Shown: positions 1 to 8,563 of the stretch, one piece after another | Position numbering within the stretch: position 1 is the stretch's first letter | Layout: each line of letters opens with the position of its first letter | Origin: UBA11606 sp049437325 | GTDB lineage: Bacteria > Actinomycetota > Acidimicrobiia > Acidimicrobiales > Aldehydirespiratoraceae | Direction: 5' to 3' | DNA length: 64,000 bases | NCBI GenBank assembly: GCA_049437325.1 | Contig: JBMTIM010000006.1 | Coordinates: forward strand, 15,270-79,269 | The notes under the pieces: generated by a model | Seen by the model: only the letters and a program-made list of their open reading frames with translations | The model's database searches: none | Told to the model about the DNA's origin: nothing | Made by a program: the position numbers and the translations under genes

Positions 1-546
1 GAACTCAAAGAGGCGGTGACCTCGATCCCGGTGTTCGGCAACGGCGACATCTGGGAAGCCGACGACGCGCTCCGCATGATGCGCACCACCGGGTGCGACG
101 GCGTGACCGTCGGCCGGGGGTGCCTCGGGCGGCCCTGGTTGTTCGGGGATCTCGCAGCGGTGTTCGAGGGCCGGCCCGTCCCACCGCGACCCGATCTCGG
201 CACCGTGCTCGACGGGATGGTCGAACACGCAGCACTGTTGTGCAACTGGATGGGCGAGGAACACGGCATTCGGGACTTCCGCAAGCACACCGGTTGGTAC
301 CTCAAAGGCTTTCCGGCCGGCGGCGAACTGCGCGCTCGTCTCAACCGCGTCGGCTCCCTCGACGAGATGCGCGACCTCGTTGGCGCGCTCGACCGCACCA
401 TCCCATTTCCCGACGGCGGCATGCGCATGGTGCGGGGCCATTCGGGCTCACCAAAAGCGGTTCATCTGCCCGACGGTTGGCTCGATGCCCGCGACGACGA
501 GGTTGCGATGCCCAGGGGGGCCGAGCAACTGGTCAGTGGCGGCTGA
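1..546 (+). CDS. dusB: tRNA-dihydrouridine synthase, C-terminal part (5' end outside window)
   Basis: This is the last 181 residues of an FMN-dependent enzyme that reduces uridine to dihydrouridine in tRNA D-loops. The reading frame is open from base 1, so the start lies upstream of the window. Visible family features are the FMN-phosphate binding GNGDI stretch near the left edge, the GRGCLGRPW motif about 30 residues later, and the downstream helical region with FRKHTGWYLKG typical of the Dus C-terminal tRNA-binding domain. The catalytic cysteine half is not in the window. DusB is the usual actinobacterial member, so the symbol is a family-level call. The gene is convergent with cobO, 18 bases away. 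Confidence 0.88.
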   Translation, partial: ELKEAVTSIPVFGNGDIWEADDALRMMRTTGCDGVTVGRGCLGRPWLFGDLAAVFEGRPVPPRPDLGTVLDGMVEHAALLCNWMGEEHGIRDFRKHTGWYLKGFPAGGELRARLNRVGSLDEMRDLVGALDRTIPFPDGGMRMVRGHSGSPKAVHLPDGWLDARDDEVAMPRGAEQLVSGG

Positions 547-564
547 CCGACCGACGTTGGCCCT

Positions 565-1131
565 CTAGAAGTCGATGCCTTTCTTTGCCGCGATCCCGGC
601 GTCGTAGGCGTGTTTGCGATTCTCGATCACGCTCACCGTGTCGGCGAGCTCGATCATCCAATCGGGCGCGTCGCGGCCGGTCAGAACGAGGGAGACGCGC
701 GCCGGGCGGTTGCGAAACGTCTGCTCGACCTCAGCGGCGTCGAGCCAGCCCCAATTCAGTGGATAGGTGATCTCGTCGAAGATCACCAGTCGGTGCTCGC
801 CTGCGTCGACGAGAGACTTTCCGTGACGCCACGCTTCTTTCGCCTCGGCTTCGTCCTTGGTGAGGTCGTCGGAGTCCCAGGTGAATCCGTCACCCAGCGA
901 CCAGAAGTCGATACCGAGTTGCGGAGCCATGATCTGCTCACCGGTCACCCAGTCGTCGCTCTTGAGAAATTGCACGACCGCCACGGGCCAGTTGCGTGCC
1001 CGCGCCCGCAGTGCCACCCCGAACGCAGCCGACGACTTTCCTTTCCCGTCACCGGTGTTGACGAGCACGAGACTGCTTGCAGTTCGAAGGCCGTCCGGCC
1101 GGGGGTCGTCTTGCAGCGGCACATCGGTCAT
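565..1131 (-). CDS. cobO: Corrinoid adenosyltransferase CobO
   Basis: Transfers the adenosyl group of ATP to reduced corrinoids to make adenosylcobalamin-type cofactors in the cytoplasm. The 188-residue protein is the usual size for CobA/CobO. It has a P-loop GDGKGKSS at about residues 27-34, a Walker B-like VIFDEITYPL, and the family segment LVLTGRDAP near the C-terminus. The start ATG overlaps the stop of the ABC ATPase gene by four bases (ATGA), so it is the last gene of the riboswitch-controlled btuFCD-cobO operon. Imported cobalamin is therefore likely to be adenosylated by a co-regulated enzyme. Confidence 0.95.
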   Translation of the reverse strand: MTDVPLQDDPRPDGLRTASSLVLVNTGDGKGKSSAAFGVALRARARNWPVAVVQFLKSDDWVTGEQIMAPQLGIDFWSLGDGFTWDSDDLTKDEAEAKEAWRHGKSLVDAGEHRLVIFDEITYPLNWGWLDAAEVEQTFRNRPARVSLVLTGRDAPDWMIELADTVSVIENRKHAYDAGIAAKKGIDF

Positions 1132-1907
1132 CGTGGACTCCGATCGGGTGTGGCAGGGACGATCACCGGACCGTCGGGCTCGTCGATGATGCGAACGGTC
1201 GCTCCGAAGTGTTCGGCGATCACCTCGGCGGTCAGCACCTCAGCGGGTGCCCCCGACACGACGATACGCCCATCGGCGAGCAGTGCGATCCTGTCGCCGT
1301 AACGCGCCGCCAGTGTGAGGTCGTGCAGCGTTGCGATCACGGTCAGTCCTCGCTCACGACGAAGACCGTCGACCAGATCGAGAACGTCTTGTTGATGGCC
1401 CAGGTCGAGAGCGGTCGTCGGCTCGTCGAGCAGCAGGATGTCGGCTTGCTGTGCGAGTGCTCGCGCCAGCACAACCCGCTGACGTTCTCCACCAGACAAC
1501 GATCGGACCTCCCGTTCGACAAAGCCCGCAAGATCCAGACGGTTCAGGACATCGATCGCAACCGCAACGTCGGTGTCGGTGTCACGGCCGAAGACCCCAC
1601 GGTGAGGCGTTCGGCCCAGCATCACGTAGTCGACGACGTACATTCCCGGTGGGATGACAGGAGACTGCGGCACGTAGGCGAGGACGCGTGCGCGGTCTTG
1701 GGGTTTGTCGATGACAACGCCGCCGATCTCGATCCGACCCTCGTGGCCGATCGTGCCGAGCAGGGAACGAAGCAGCGTGGTCTTTCCCGACCCGTTGGGT
1801 CCGATGATGTTGATCCACTCGCCTTCTGCGATGTCGAGGTCGACCCCGTGCAGGATCGGGACGCCGCCGAGTGCGACGGACAGGGCGCCGGTGGTGATCG
1901 AGGGCAC
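1128..1907 (-). CDS. btuD: Vitamin B12 ABC transporter, ATPase subunit
   Basis: Cytoplasmic ATPase that powers corrinoid import (FecCD/BtuCD type), 259 residues. It shows the Walker A motif GPNGSGKT at about residues 36-43, the ABC signature LSGGERQRV, Walker B ILLLDEPTTALD and the switch histidine in ATLHDLT. The frame is open for about 150 further codons upstream, but that part is a shadow of the permease gene. I chose the GTG at 1907 because it shares one base with the permease stop codon (TAGTG) and places the protein at normal family length. The assignment to B12 rather than iron-siderophore rests on the upstream cobalamin riboswitch and the adjacent cobO. Confidence 0.93.
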   Translation of the reverse strand: MPSITTGALSVALGGVPILHGVDLDIAEGEWINIIGPNGSGKTTLLRSLLGTIGHEGRIEIGGVVIDKPQDRARVLAYVPQSPVIPPGMYVVDYVMLGRTPHRGVFGRDTDTDVAVAIDVLNRLDLAGFVEREVRSLSGGERQRVVLARALAQQADILLLDEPTTALDLGHQQDVLDLVDGLRRERGLTVIATLHDLTLAARYGDRIALLADGRIVVSGAPAEVLTAEVIAEHFGATVRIIDEPDGPVIVPATPDRSPR

Positions 1908-2944
1908 TACCAGACCTCCCGGCGGCTCGTGCGCAGGACAACCACGAAGAACGGCGCGCCGAGGAAGGCGGTCACGACCCCGATGGGCAGTTCTGCCGGC
2001 TCGACGAGCGTTCGGGCGGCGAGGTCTGCCAGCACCATGAAGGCCCCACCGAACAGGATCGAGAGCGGGATGAGGACCCGATAGCTCGTTCCGAACACGA
2101 GGCGCACGACGTGGGGAACGATGATCCCGACAAAGCCGATGAGGCCGCTGACCGACACGGCCGCAGCCGCACCCAGCGACGCTGCGACAACGACGTGGAT
2201 CCGGACTCGACGTGGGTCGATCCCCAGCGCCTGCGCCTCTTCGTCCCCGACCGCCAAAATGTCGAGCGCCCGGCGGTAGCGCAGCATGACAGCGACCGCC
2301 ACCACGAAGTACGGCAGCAACAGCATCGGCTCGGACCAGCCCGATGTCGCAACGCGACCGAGAATCCACGAATACACCTCACGGAAGGCATCGGAGTTGG
2401 CCTGCAGAACATATGTCTGGCAGGCGGTGAGAAAGCTCGCAACCGCAACCCCGGCAAGAACGAGTGACGCCGTGGAACGTCCGCCGATGTAACCCGCCCC
2501 ATAGGACAACACGACGGCGAAGAGTGCACCGGCGAAGGCCGAAAGGGGAACCAGGTCGACCAAGCCCGAACCGTCACCGAGATTCTGTGTGATGGCAATC
2601 GTTGCGCCGAGGCCGGCCCCAGCCGCGACACCGAGGAGATACGGGTCGACCAGCGGATTGCGAAAGGCACCCTGATATGCAGCGCCGCTGACCGACAGCG
2701 TCGCACCCACGAGGAGCCCGAGCACGACTCGAGGGAGCCGGACTTCTTGCACGATGGCTTCGTGGATACTGCTCAACCCGGAGTCGGCGCTGAGTCCGGG
2801 AATGGCATCGACCAGGGCGTAGAGCACGGCCCGGGGTGCGATGCCGACCGGACCGACGCCGAGACCGGCGACGACTGCGACGACAAGCGCGGCGAACCCG
2901 GCCCCCAGCGCAGGGGCTCGAAGTCGGGTCGGCTCGATCGTCAT
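1907..2944 (-). CDS. btuC: Vitamin B12 ABC transporter, permease subunit
   Basis: FecCD-family integral membrane permease of 345 residues, with about ten hydrophobic segments spread over the whole length, as in BtuC. Recognisable family stretches are RLPRVVLGLLVGATLSVSGA in the first third, where conserved arginines and glycines follow the first helices, and GLIGFVGIIVPHVVR near residue 270, the coupling region that contacts the ATPase. It starts with ATG four bases after the end of the solute-binding protein gene and overlaps the ATPase start by one base, so translation of the three genes is probably coupled. Confidence 0.94.
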   Translation of the reverse strand: MTIEPTRLRAPALGAGFAALVVAVVAGLGVGPVGIAPRAVLYALVDAIPGLSADSGLSSIHEAIVQEVRLPRVVLGLLVGATLSVSGAAYQGAFRNPLVDPYLLGVAAGAGLGATIAITQNLGDGSGLVDLVPLSAFAGALFAVVLSYGAGYIGGRSTASLVLAGVAVASFLTACQTYVLQANSDAFREVYSWILGRVATSGWSEPMLLLPYFVVAVAVMLRYRRALDILAVGDEEAQALGIDPRRVRIHVVVAASLGAAAAVSVSGLIGFVGIIVPHVVRLVFGTSYRVLIPLSILFGGAFMVLADLAARTLVEPAELPIGVVTAFLGAPFFVVVLRTSRREVW

Positions 2945-2948
2945 CAGC

Positions 2949-3827
2949 TCAGTCGGTGTGAGCCGACTCGACCGCAGCGGCTATGGCCTCGACGAAGTCG
3001 ACGAGACGCGGACCCCATCGGGAAACGACGTCGTCGTCGAGTTCGACCACGTTGCCGTTCTGTACCGCCGTGAGCTGGTCCCAGCCTGGCCGCGCTGCGA
3101 CCGTTGCTGCGCTCTGCGCACAACATCGCGTGTCGGCAAGGAAGATCACGTCGGGGTCGGCGTCGAGGAGATACTCGTCACTGAGTTGGGGATAGCCGAA
3201 GGCGGCGCCGTCTGCGTCAGCCGCATCAGCGACATTGGTCAGCCCGAAGAGTGCATACACCGCGCCGATGAAGGTGGAGCTGGTGACGCTGTAGAGGGTG
3301 TTGTCGAGTTCGTGGTAGTAGGTCAGTGCCGACGACTGGGGGGCGTCGTCGACCAGGCCGTCGATGGCCGTCCGCATGGCGTCGACCACCACCGCCGCCT
3401 CGGGGGCGAATCCTGTCGCGTCGCCGACCAGTTGGATCTGGCTGTAGACCTCTTCGATCGCCGACGGCGCGGCGATGACCAGCACCGACACGCCGGCGGC
3501 TTCCAGACCGCTGCGGAGGTCGTCGTTCCAGTCCATGACGACCAAGTCGGGCTCGAAGGAAAGGATTGCCTCGATGTTGGGGTCCCAACCCGAGAGATCG
3601 GTGAGTGGTGTTCCTTCCGGGTAGTAGGAGAACTCGTCGACGGCGACAACGAGATCGCCGGCTCCCACCGCGTAGAGCATCTCGGTGCCGGTCGGCGTGA
3701 TGGACACGATTCGTTCAGCCGGCGCCGAATCGACCGCCATCTCGTCGGCCGGTTCGGCGTCGCCGCAGGCGGCGCCGAGAAGCGCCATGACAAGCAGCAG
3801 AGCCAGGGATGTGACCAATCTTTTCAC
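2949..3827 (-). CDS. btuF: Vitamin B12 ABC transporter, substrate-binding lipoprotein
   Basis: Extracellular corrinoid-binding lipoprotein of 292 residues. From the GTG at 3827 it has a short basic start, a hydrophobic run and a lipobox LGAAC with the lipidated cysteine at residue 21, followed by a two-lobed periplasmic-binding-protein body (PF01497 type: RIVSITPTGTEML, later VVMDWND and DVIFLADT). The GTG is preceded by a near-perfect Shine-Dalgarno, AGGAGG, with eight intervening bases. The frame is open for 71 codons upstream, but those codons run through the riboswitch. First gene of the btuFCD-cobO operon. Confidence 0.94.
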   Translation of the reverse strand: MKRLVTSLALLLVMALLGAACGDAEPADEMAVDSAPAERIVSITPTGTEMLYAVGAGDLVVAVDEFSYYPEGTPLTDLSGWDPNIEAILSFEPDLVVMDWNDDLRSGLEAAGVSVLVIAAPSAIEEVYSQIQLVGDATGFAPEAAVVVDAMRTAIDGLVDDAPQSSALTYYHELDNTLYSVTSSTFIGAVYALFGLTNVADAADADGAAFGYPQLSDEYLLDADPDVIFLADTRCCAQSAATVAARPGWDQLTAVQNGNVVELDDDVVSRWGPRLVDFVEAIAAAVESAHTD

Positions 3828-3914
3828 GAGGGTTCCTCCTGTGGCTCGAGTCCGGCTGGCACGAGCGCTCGGAAACCCCGATCGCACGAGCCGTCCCTTT
3901 TCCTCGAGGGTCGG

Positions 3915-4022
3915 TTCGTCGTCCACTCCAGGCGACCGGACTCGTCCTACCCACCGAAGTGGACGGGCATCACCGTTGCGGGACAGTTCCGGGATCTCAC
4001 CGGATTCGCTGCATGTGAACGG
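3915..4022 (-). promoter_or_regulatory. Cobalamin riboswitch
   Basis: Read on the minus strand, the leader of btuF contains the conserved cobalamin aptamer core: GAATCCGGTGAGATCC, then AACTGTCCCGCAACGGTGA (about 3971-3992), then the later box GAGTCCGGTCGCC (about 3932-3944). These are the hallmark segments of the AdoCbl/B12 riboswitch family. About 90 bases separate it from the start codon, room for an expression platform next to the AGGAGG ribosome-binding site. It begins almost directly after the stop codon of the upstream nitronate monooxygenase-like gene. Boundaries are approximate. By family behaviour it should switch the uptake operon off when B12 is abundant. Confidence 0.93.
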
Positions 4023-4029
4023 GCGAAGC

Positions 4030-5085
4030 CTAGCGACCAAGAGCGTCGAGACGCTCGATCGCCTCGGCGACGATACGCCCGATCAGTTCGTCGCAGCTCG
4101 GGAGGTCGTCGACGACGCCGACGCATTGACCGGTCGGGAGGATGCCGACATCGATCTGCCCGTCGACCATCGTCGCCCGAGTCAACATCGGCGCGTTGGC
4201 CGCCATCGCCAGCTGTGACCACGTCAGGCCCTGGCGCTTGCGCATCGCGAACCCCTCCTTGACCAGGTCACCCAACGCCGTGTCGGTCAGCTTGCGGAAC
4301 CGGAGCGCATTGAGTGCAGCTCGCGGAAACCGCAGCAGCCCAGCCCGCTCGAGCGACTCGACCATCTCGGTGCGGACGACTCGCTGGGGGGCACCATCGA
4401 TCGCCGTCGAAACGACGGTCCCGGTGACGGGAGTGGCGAGGTAGGCCTGCTTGACCGTGTCGGGAACCTCCGAATCTGCGGTCAGCAGGAACCGAGTACC
4501 CATCGCAATGCCATCAGCACCCCATGCCAGCGCTGCAGCAAGCCCACGACCGTCGTGAAAACCGCCGGCTGCGATGACGGGAATCTCGACTGCATCGAGA
4601 ATCTGCGGCAACAGCAACGAGGTGGGAACCGTGCCGGTGTGGCCACCGCCTTCCCCGCCCTGACAGAGCACTGCGTCGACACCCCACGCCGCCACTTTCT
4701 CGGCGTGCCGCCGGGCGCCGACGGTCGGGACCACCACCAGCCCGTGCTCCTTGAGTTTCGCGACCATGTCGGGGCGCGGCGCCTGCGCAAACGACGCAAC
4801 TCGGACTTCGGCCCGGATGAGATGGTCGACCCGCTGATCGATGTCGACGGCATCGGTGCGCAGGTTGACCCCGAAGGGACATTCGGTGCGACGCTGCACG
4901 TCCTCGATCGCCGTAACCATCTCGTCGAAGGTCATCGTGGCAGCAGCGAGAATGCCGAGACCGCCAGCGTTGGCCGTGCCCACCACGAGGGACGGACCCG
5001 CGACCCAGCCCATTCCGGTCTGCACGATCGGGAATCGAACGCCGAACAATTCGGTTGCACGGGTTTGGAGTCGTGGATCGACCAT
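4030..5085 (-). CDS. Nitronate monooxygenase-like FMN-dependent oxidoreductase
   Basis: TIM-barrel flavoprotein of the NMO/2-nitropropane dioxygenase family (PF03060), 351 residues. Family features: FPIVQTGMGWVAGPSLV at the N-terminus, GGLGILAA, the GGEGGGHTG phosphate-binding loop, and AAGGFHDGRGLAAALAWGAD. Members oxidise alkyl nitronates or act as enoyl reductases or NADH:quinone reductases, and the real substrate cannot be read from sequence. The ATG at 5085 follows TAGGCT by six bases, consistent with a leaderless transcript divergent from selD. It ends directly before the cobalamin riboswitch but is not controlled by it, being upstream. Confidence 0.88.
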   Translation of the reverse strand: MVDPRLQTRATELFGVRFPIVQTGMGWVAGPSLVVGTANAGGLGILAAATMTFDEMVTAIEDVQRRTECPFGVNLRTDAVDIDQRVDHLIRAEVRVASFAQAPRPDMVAKLKEHGLVVVPTVGARRHAEKVAAWGVDAVLCQGGEGGGHTGTVPTSLLLPQILDAVEIPVIAAGGFHDGRGLAAALAWGADGIAMGTRFLLTADSEVPDTVKQAYLATPVTGTVVSTAIDGAPQRVVRTEMVESLERAGLLRFPRAALNALRFRKLTDTALGDLVKEGFAMRKRQGLTWSQLAMAANAPMLTRATMVDGQIDVGILPTGQCVGVVDDLPSCDELIGRIVAEAIERLDALGR

Positions 5086-5178
5086 TCTCGAAGCCTAAGA
5101 CCTAGGGTGGCGCAGACCCGAGTCGGTCCTGCAAACGCAACCGCGACGGCGAGCACACGAGAGGGGGTTGGAGAACCG

Positions 5179-6216
5179 ATGACGAAACGGCTCACCGAGT
5201 TCAGTCATGGCGCTGGTTGAGGCTGCAAGCTCGCCCCGGGCGAGTTGGCGCAGGTCGTGCGCCGCCTCACTCCTCCGGATGCTCCGGACCTGCTCGTCGG
5301 CGCGGCGAGTGGCGACGACGCAGCGGTGTACCGCCTCTCGCCCGAGCGCGCCCTGGTGGTCACCGCCGACTTCATCACGCCGGTGGTCGACGACGCCAGG
5401 GCATGGGGTCGGGTGGCTGCCGCCAACGCAGTGTCCGACGTCTACGCCATGGGGGGCACGCCCCTGCTCGCCATCAACCTCGTGTGTTGGAACACCGAGG
5501 AACTTTCCAACGAACTTCTCGGAGATGTTCTTCTCGGCGGCCAAGACGTCGCCGATGCGTGTGGATTTCTTGTCGCCGGTGGCCACACCGTCGACGACCC
5601 AGAACCCAAATACGGCATGGCCGTGGTCGGCGAGGTCCATCCCGACCGTCTGCTCACCAACGCCGGGCTCGTCGCCGGTCAATCGTTGATCCTGACGAAG
5701 CCACTGGGCATCGGCATCATCACCACGGCACAGAAGCGCAACGTGGTCGACGACGCAACCATTGCTGCTGCGATCGATTCCATGAGCCGAACCAATGCCG
5801 AAGCCGCCGCACGCGCGGTTGCCGCCGGTGCCACCGGTGCCACCGATGTGACCGGTTTCGGACTCCTGGGGCACGCCGGACGGATGGCCCAGGAATCGGA
5901 GGTGTCGCTCCGGATCGATGTCGGGTCGGTACCGGTGATCGACGGTGCCCGCGAGCTCGCAGCGGACGGCGTCGTACCTGGGGGCACGGGTCGCAACCTG
6001 GCATGGATCCTCGACACCGTCGAGATCGGCGAGGGTGTCACCGACCTCGACGTGACGATCCTCGGCGATGCGCAGACCAGCGGCGGTCTGCTGTTCGGGG
6101 TCGATCCTTCCCGCGCCGAAGGCGTCGTTGCCGAGCTGGAAGCAAGCGGTCACGTCGCAGCATGTATCGGAACCGTGACCGCCGGCAACGGGACCATGTT
6201 CCTAACTCGAGGCTGA
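5179..6216 (+). CDS. selD: Selenophosphate synthase SelD with selenocysteine encoded by in-frame UGA
   Basis: Makes selenophosphate from selenide and ATP, the selenium donor for selenocysteine and selenouridine synthesis. Read from the ATG at 5179 (GGAG six bases upstream), the first residues are MTKRLTEFSHGAG, then UGA at 5218-5220 as codon 14, then GCK and the rest of SelD. The family active site is G-C/U-G-C-K (Cys17 and Lys20 in E. coli numbering); here UGA sits exactly at the nucleophile, with Lys17 in register. Downstream landmarks include GDDAAVY, VSDVYAMGG, AGGHTVDDPEPKYG and DVTGFGLLGH. Total 345 residues counting Sec. A call that treats UGA as stop would begin at 5245 and lose the catalytic site. 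Confidence 0.93.
5218..5253 (+). promoter_or_regulatory. Candidate bacterial SECIS element of selD
   Basis: Directly after the UGA at 5218-5220 the message can fold into a hairpin: CTGC (5223-5226) with GCAG (5250-5253) as outer stem, an internal loop, and CTCGCC (5230-5235) with GGCGAG (5239-5244) around a CCG apical loop. The loop lies about 16 bases beyond the UGA, within the known bacterial SECIS spacing. It lies inside the coding sequence, as bacterial SECIS elements do. Whether SelB binds it is inference. Confidence 0.6.
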
Positions 6217-6272
6217 CACCGCACCCTGATCGGTGTGGGCGTGCGTGTGCGGACGGCAGCGTCAGTGCACGA

Positions 6273-6683
6273 TCAGCAGCAGTCTGCGCAGATTCCCCGA
6301 TACACGAGCTCGGTCGACGTGATCGTCATGTCGCGGTGCTCGCCAGCCGGCAGGGCCGGCGCTTCGATGCCGAACGCGACATCGAAGACCGAACCACACC
6401 CGTCACACACGAGATGATGGTGAACCGGGGCAACGTTCGGGTCGTAGCGCTTCGACCGGCCATCGAGCGAGAGTTCGCGAAGCTCGCCCAATGCGGTGAG
6501 CTGTTGGAGCGTCGAATACACCGTGGCTCGGCTGATCTCGGGTAGCAGCACCCGCGCCTTGTCGAGCACCTCGTCGGCGGAAAGATGCACGTTTCGCCCC
6601 TCGAGGACCTGCGCGATCACGCGGCGTTGCGCCGTCAGGCGATAGCCGCGTGCTTGCAGGCGCTCGAGCAGCGGTGTGTCCAT
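6273..6683 (-). CDS. Fur/PerR-family metal-dependent transcription repressor
   Basis: Winged-helix repressor of 136 residues, typical Fur length. The N-terminal DNA-binding domain shows the family pattern GYRLTAQRRVIAQVL and SRATVYSTLQQL. The dimerisation/metal domain has HHHLVCDGCG and a C-terminal CADCC, giving two CxxC pairs for the structural zinc, and a histidine-rich regulatory site. I chose the ATG at 6683 rather than one seven codons upstream because TACGAT lies seven bases before it, a leaderless -10 position. It is divergent from an SDR gene. Whether it senses iron, zinc, manganese or peroxide cannot be decided from sequence alone. Confidence 0.9.
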   Translation of the reverse strand: MDTPLLERLQARGYRLTAQRRVIAQVLEGRNVHLSADEVLDKARVLLPEISRATVYSTLQQLTALGELRELSLDGRSKRYDPNVAPVHHHLVCDGCGSVFDVAFGIEAPALPAGEHRDMTITSTELVYRGICADCC

Positions 6684-6750
6684 GCCCTTGATCGTACCGA
6701 TCACGATTTGGCAGGGCCAACACCCCCAGTGCCTGGCCTAGGGTTCCCCC
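6684..6750. promoter_or_regulatory. Divergent leaderless promoters between the Fur-family and SDR genes
   Basis: On the plus strand TAGGGT (6739-6744) ends six bases before the ATG at 6751. On the minus strand TACGAT (reverse of 6691-6696) ends seven bases before the ATG at 6683. Both fit extended -10 hexamers of the TANNNT type placed for leaderless transcription. No Shine-Dalgarno is visible for either gene. A Fur box cannot be clearly identified. Confidence 0.55.
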
Positions 6751-7764
6751 ATGCGTGTTGCGATCACCGGAGCCACCGGCTTCATCGGAGGTCACATCAC
6801 GAGTCAGGCAATCCGATCTGGGCACGATGTTGTTGCCCTCATCCGCTCCCCGGCCAAATTGGCGGCATCGATGGCCTCACTCGACGTCGAGATGCCCGAC
6901 TACGTGGTGGGTGACATGACCGACAAGGCCTCGGTCGCTTCCCTGGTCGGCGGGGTCGATGCCGTCGTGCACGCCGCCGCGATCGTGTCGCTCGCCCCCC
7001 GAGACGCGCAACGCGTGGTCGACCAGAACACGCTCGGTACCCAGTTGGTGCTTTCCGCCGCTGCCAATGCCGGACTCGATCCGATCGTGCACCTTTCGAG
7101 CACGAGTGCGCTGTTCGAGCCCGGTGGAGAACCGATCCGAACCGACACCCCTCCGACGACGGCAACCTTCCCGTACGCACGGGCGAAAGCGCAGGCCGAG
7201 GCCATCGCCCGTGAGCTGCAGGCCGATGGTCGCAACGTTGCGATCGTCTACCCCGGCGGGGTGATCGGTCCACCGGCCGGCGATGCCTTCGGCGAAGCCG
7301 GAACCGGCATCACCGGGTTCATCGCACCAGCACTGATGCCGACCCGACACGCCACCATGTCGTTCATCGATGTCAGAGATCTTGCCGCCCTCGTCGTCGC
7401 GCTGCTCGAGCCGAACCGAGGTGCGCGTCGCTTCGTGGCCACCGGTACGCACTGCGACATGACCGACCTCGCCGCCGTCTGCTCGACGCTCACCGGACGC
7501 ACGTTTCGGGTGCCCCCGGTTCCCGCCGCAATGTTGCGCGGCTCGGGCATCGTGATGGATCGCATCCGCAGGGTCATCCCGTTTTCGTCCCCCCTCACCG
7601 AAGAGGGCATGACAACGATCACGCGTTGGACTGGTGCACATGACACCGACCTGACGCCCTTGGGCATCACGCTGCGACCGCTCGAGGTCACAATGGCCGA
7701 CACGATGCGAGCCCTGCGCGACCGAGGGCACCTCAAAGACAGACACATCGGGCAGCTCGCCTGA
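6751..7764 (+). CDS. NAD(P)-dependent epimerase/dehydratase (extended SDR)
   Basis: Extended short-chain dehydrogenase of 337 residues, most like the dihydroflavonol reductase/HpnA-type sugar epimerase group. It has the Rossmann motif GATGFIGGH at about residues 7-15, a conserved HLSSTSALF strand, and the catalytic YxxxK as YARAK. The C-terminal half is specific to NDP-sugar or sterol-type substrates, but the substrate is not recognisable. The start ATG follows a TAGGGT hexamer by six bases. It is followed after 16 bases by another SDR gene on the same strand, so the two probably form a small operon. Confidence 0.87.
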   Translation: MRVAITGATGFIGGHITSQAIRSGHDVVALIRSPAKLAASMASLDVEMPDYVVGDMTDKASVASLVGGVDAVVHAAAIVSLAPRDAQRVVDQNTLGTQLVLSAAANAGLDPIVHLSSTSALFEPGGEPIRTDTPPTTATFPYARAKAQAEAIARELQADGRNVAIVYPGGVIGPPAGDAFGEAGTGITGFIAPALMPTRHATMSFIDVRDLAALVVALLEPNRGARRFVATGTHCDMTDLAAVCSTLTGRTFRVPPVPAAMLRGSGIVMDRIRRVIPFSSPLTEEGMTTITRWTGAHDTDLTPLGITLRPLEVTMADTMRALRDRGHLKDRHIGQLA

Positions 7765-7780
7765 TCGACCGGGAGATCTC

Positions 7781-8554
7781 ATGGACCGCGACAAACTCGA
7801 CTCGTTGCACGATTTGACCGGCCGAGTCGCCATCGTCACCGGTGGCACCCGAGGGATCGGCAGGGCGATCGCCGAAGGGTTCGGTCTCGCAGGCGCAACG
7901 ATCGCCGTTGCCAGCCGGAAAGCCGACGCATGCGACGCCATGGTTGCGCACCTGGAGTCCATGGCGATCGACGCCATCGGCGTCCCGACGCACATGGCCG
8001 ACCTCGATGACATCGACAACCTCGTCGCCCGAACCGTCGAGACCTACGGTGGTATCGACATCATCGTCAACGGTGCCGCCAACGCACTGGCGCTCCCACT
8101 CGGGCATCTGACCGAGGAGGCATGGGCCAAGTCACTCGACACGAACGTTCGCGGCCCCGCATTCCTGGTCGAGAAGGCCCTACCCCACCTCGAGGCTTCC
8201 GATCATGCTGCGGTGCTCAACATCATCTCGGTTGCTGCATTCGTGTTCAACCCGCACGGCGCGATGTATGCAGCGGGAAAGTCTGCGCTGCTGTCGATGA
8301 CCCGTTCGATGGGAGCCGCGTTCGCAGAGAAGGGCATCCGGGTCAACGCGCTTGCGCCGGGGACGGTCATGACCGACATGGTGATGAACAACACCCCCGA
8401 ACGGGTCGAAGCGATGCAACGCGCCAACTACATGAACCGAGGTGCCGACCCCGACGAGATGGTCGGGCCTGCGCTCCTCCTGTGCTCCGATGCCGGCAGC
8501 TTCATCACCGGTCAGGTGATCACCGCCGATGGCGGACTCGCGCCACCGCGGTAG
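7781..8554 (+). CDS. Short-chain dehydrogenase/reductase (classical SDR)
   Basis: Classical SDR of 257 residues that should reduce or oxidise a carbonyl/alcohol pair with NAD(P). Motifs: VTGGTRGIGRA (TGxxxGxG cofactor loop) near residue 20, IIVNGAAN in place of NNAG, and YAAGKSAL with the catalytic Tyr and Lys, then the C-terminal ITGQVITADGG found in FabG-like enzymes. The ATG is preceded by GGGAGATCTC, a usable Shine-Dalgarno. Probably cotranscribed with the preceding epimerase-like gene. Substrate unknown. Confidence 0.87.
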   Translation: MDRDKLDSLHDLTGRVAIVTGGTRGIGRAIAEGFGLAGATIAVASRKADACDAMVAHLESMAIDAIGVPTHMADLDDIDNLVARTVETYGGIDIIVNGAANALALPLGHLTEEAWAKSLDTNVRGPAFLVEKALPHLEASDHAAVLNIISVAAFVFNPHGAMYAAGKSALLSMTRSMGAAFAEKGIRVNALAPGTVMTDMVMNNTPERVEAMQRANYMNRGADPDEMVGPALLLCSDAGSFITGQVITADGGLAPPR

Positions 8555-8563
8555 ACGTCGAGA

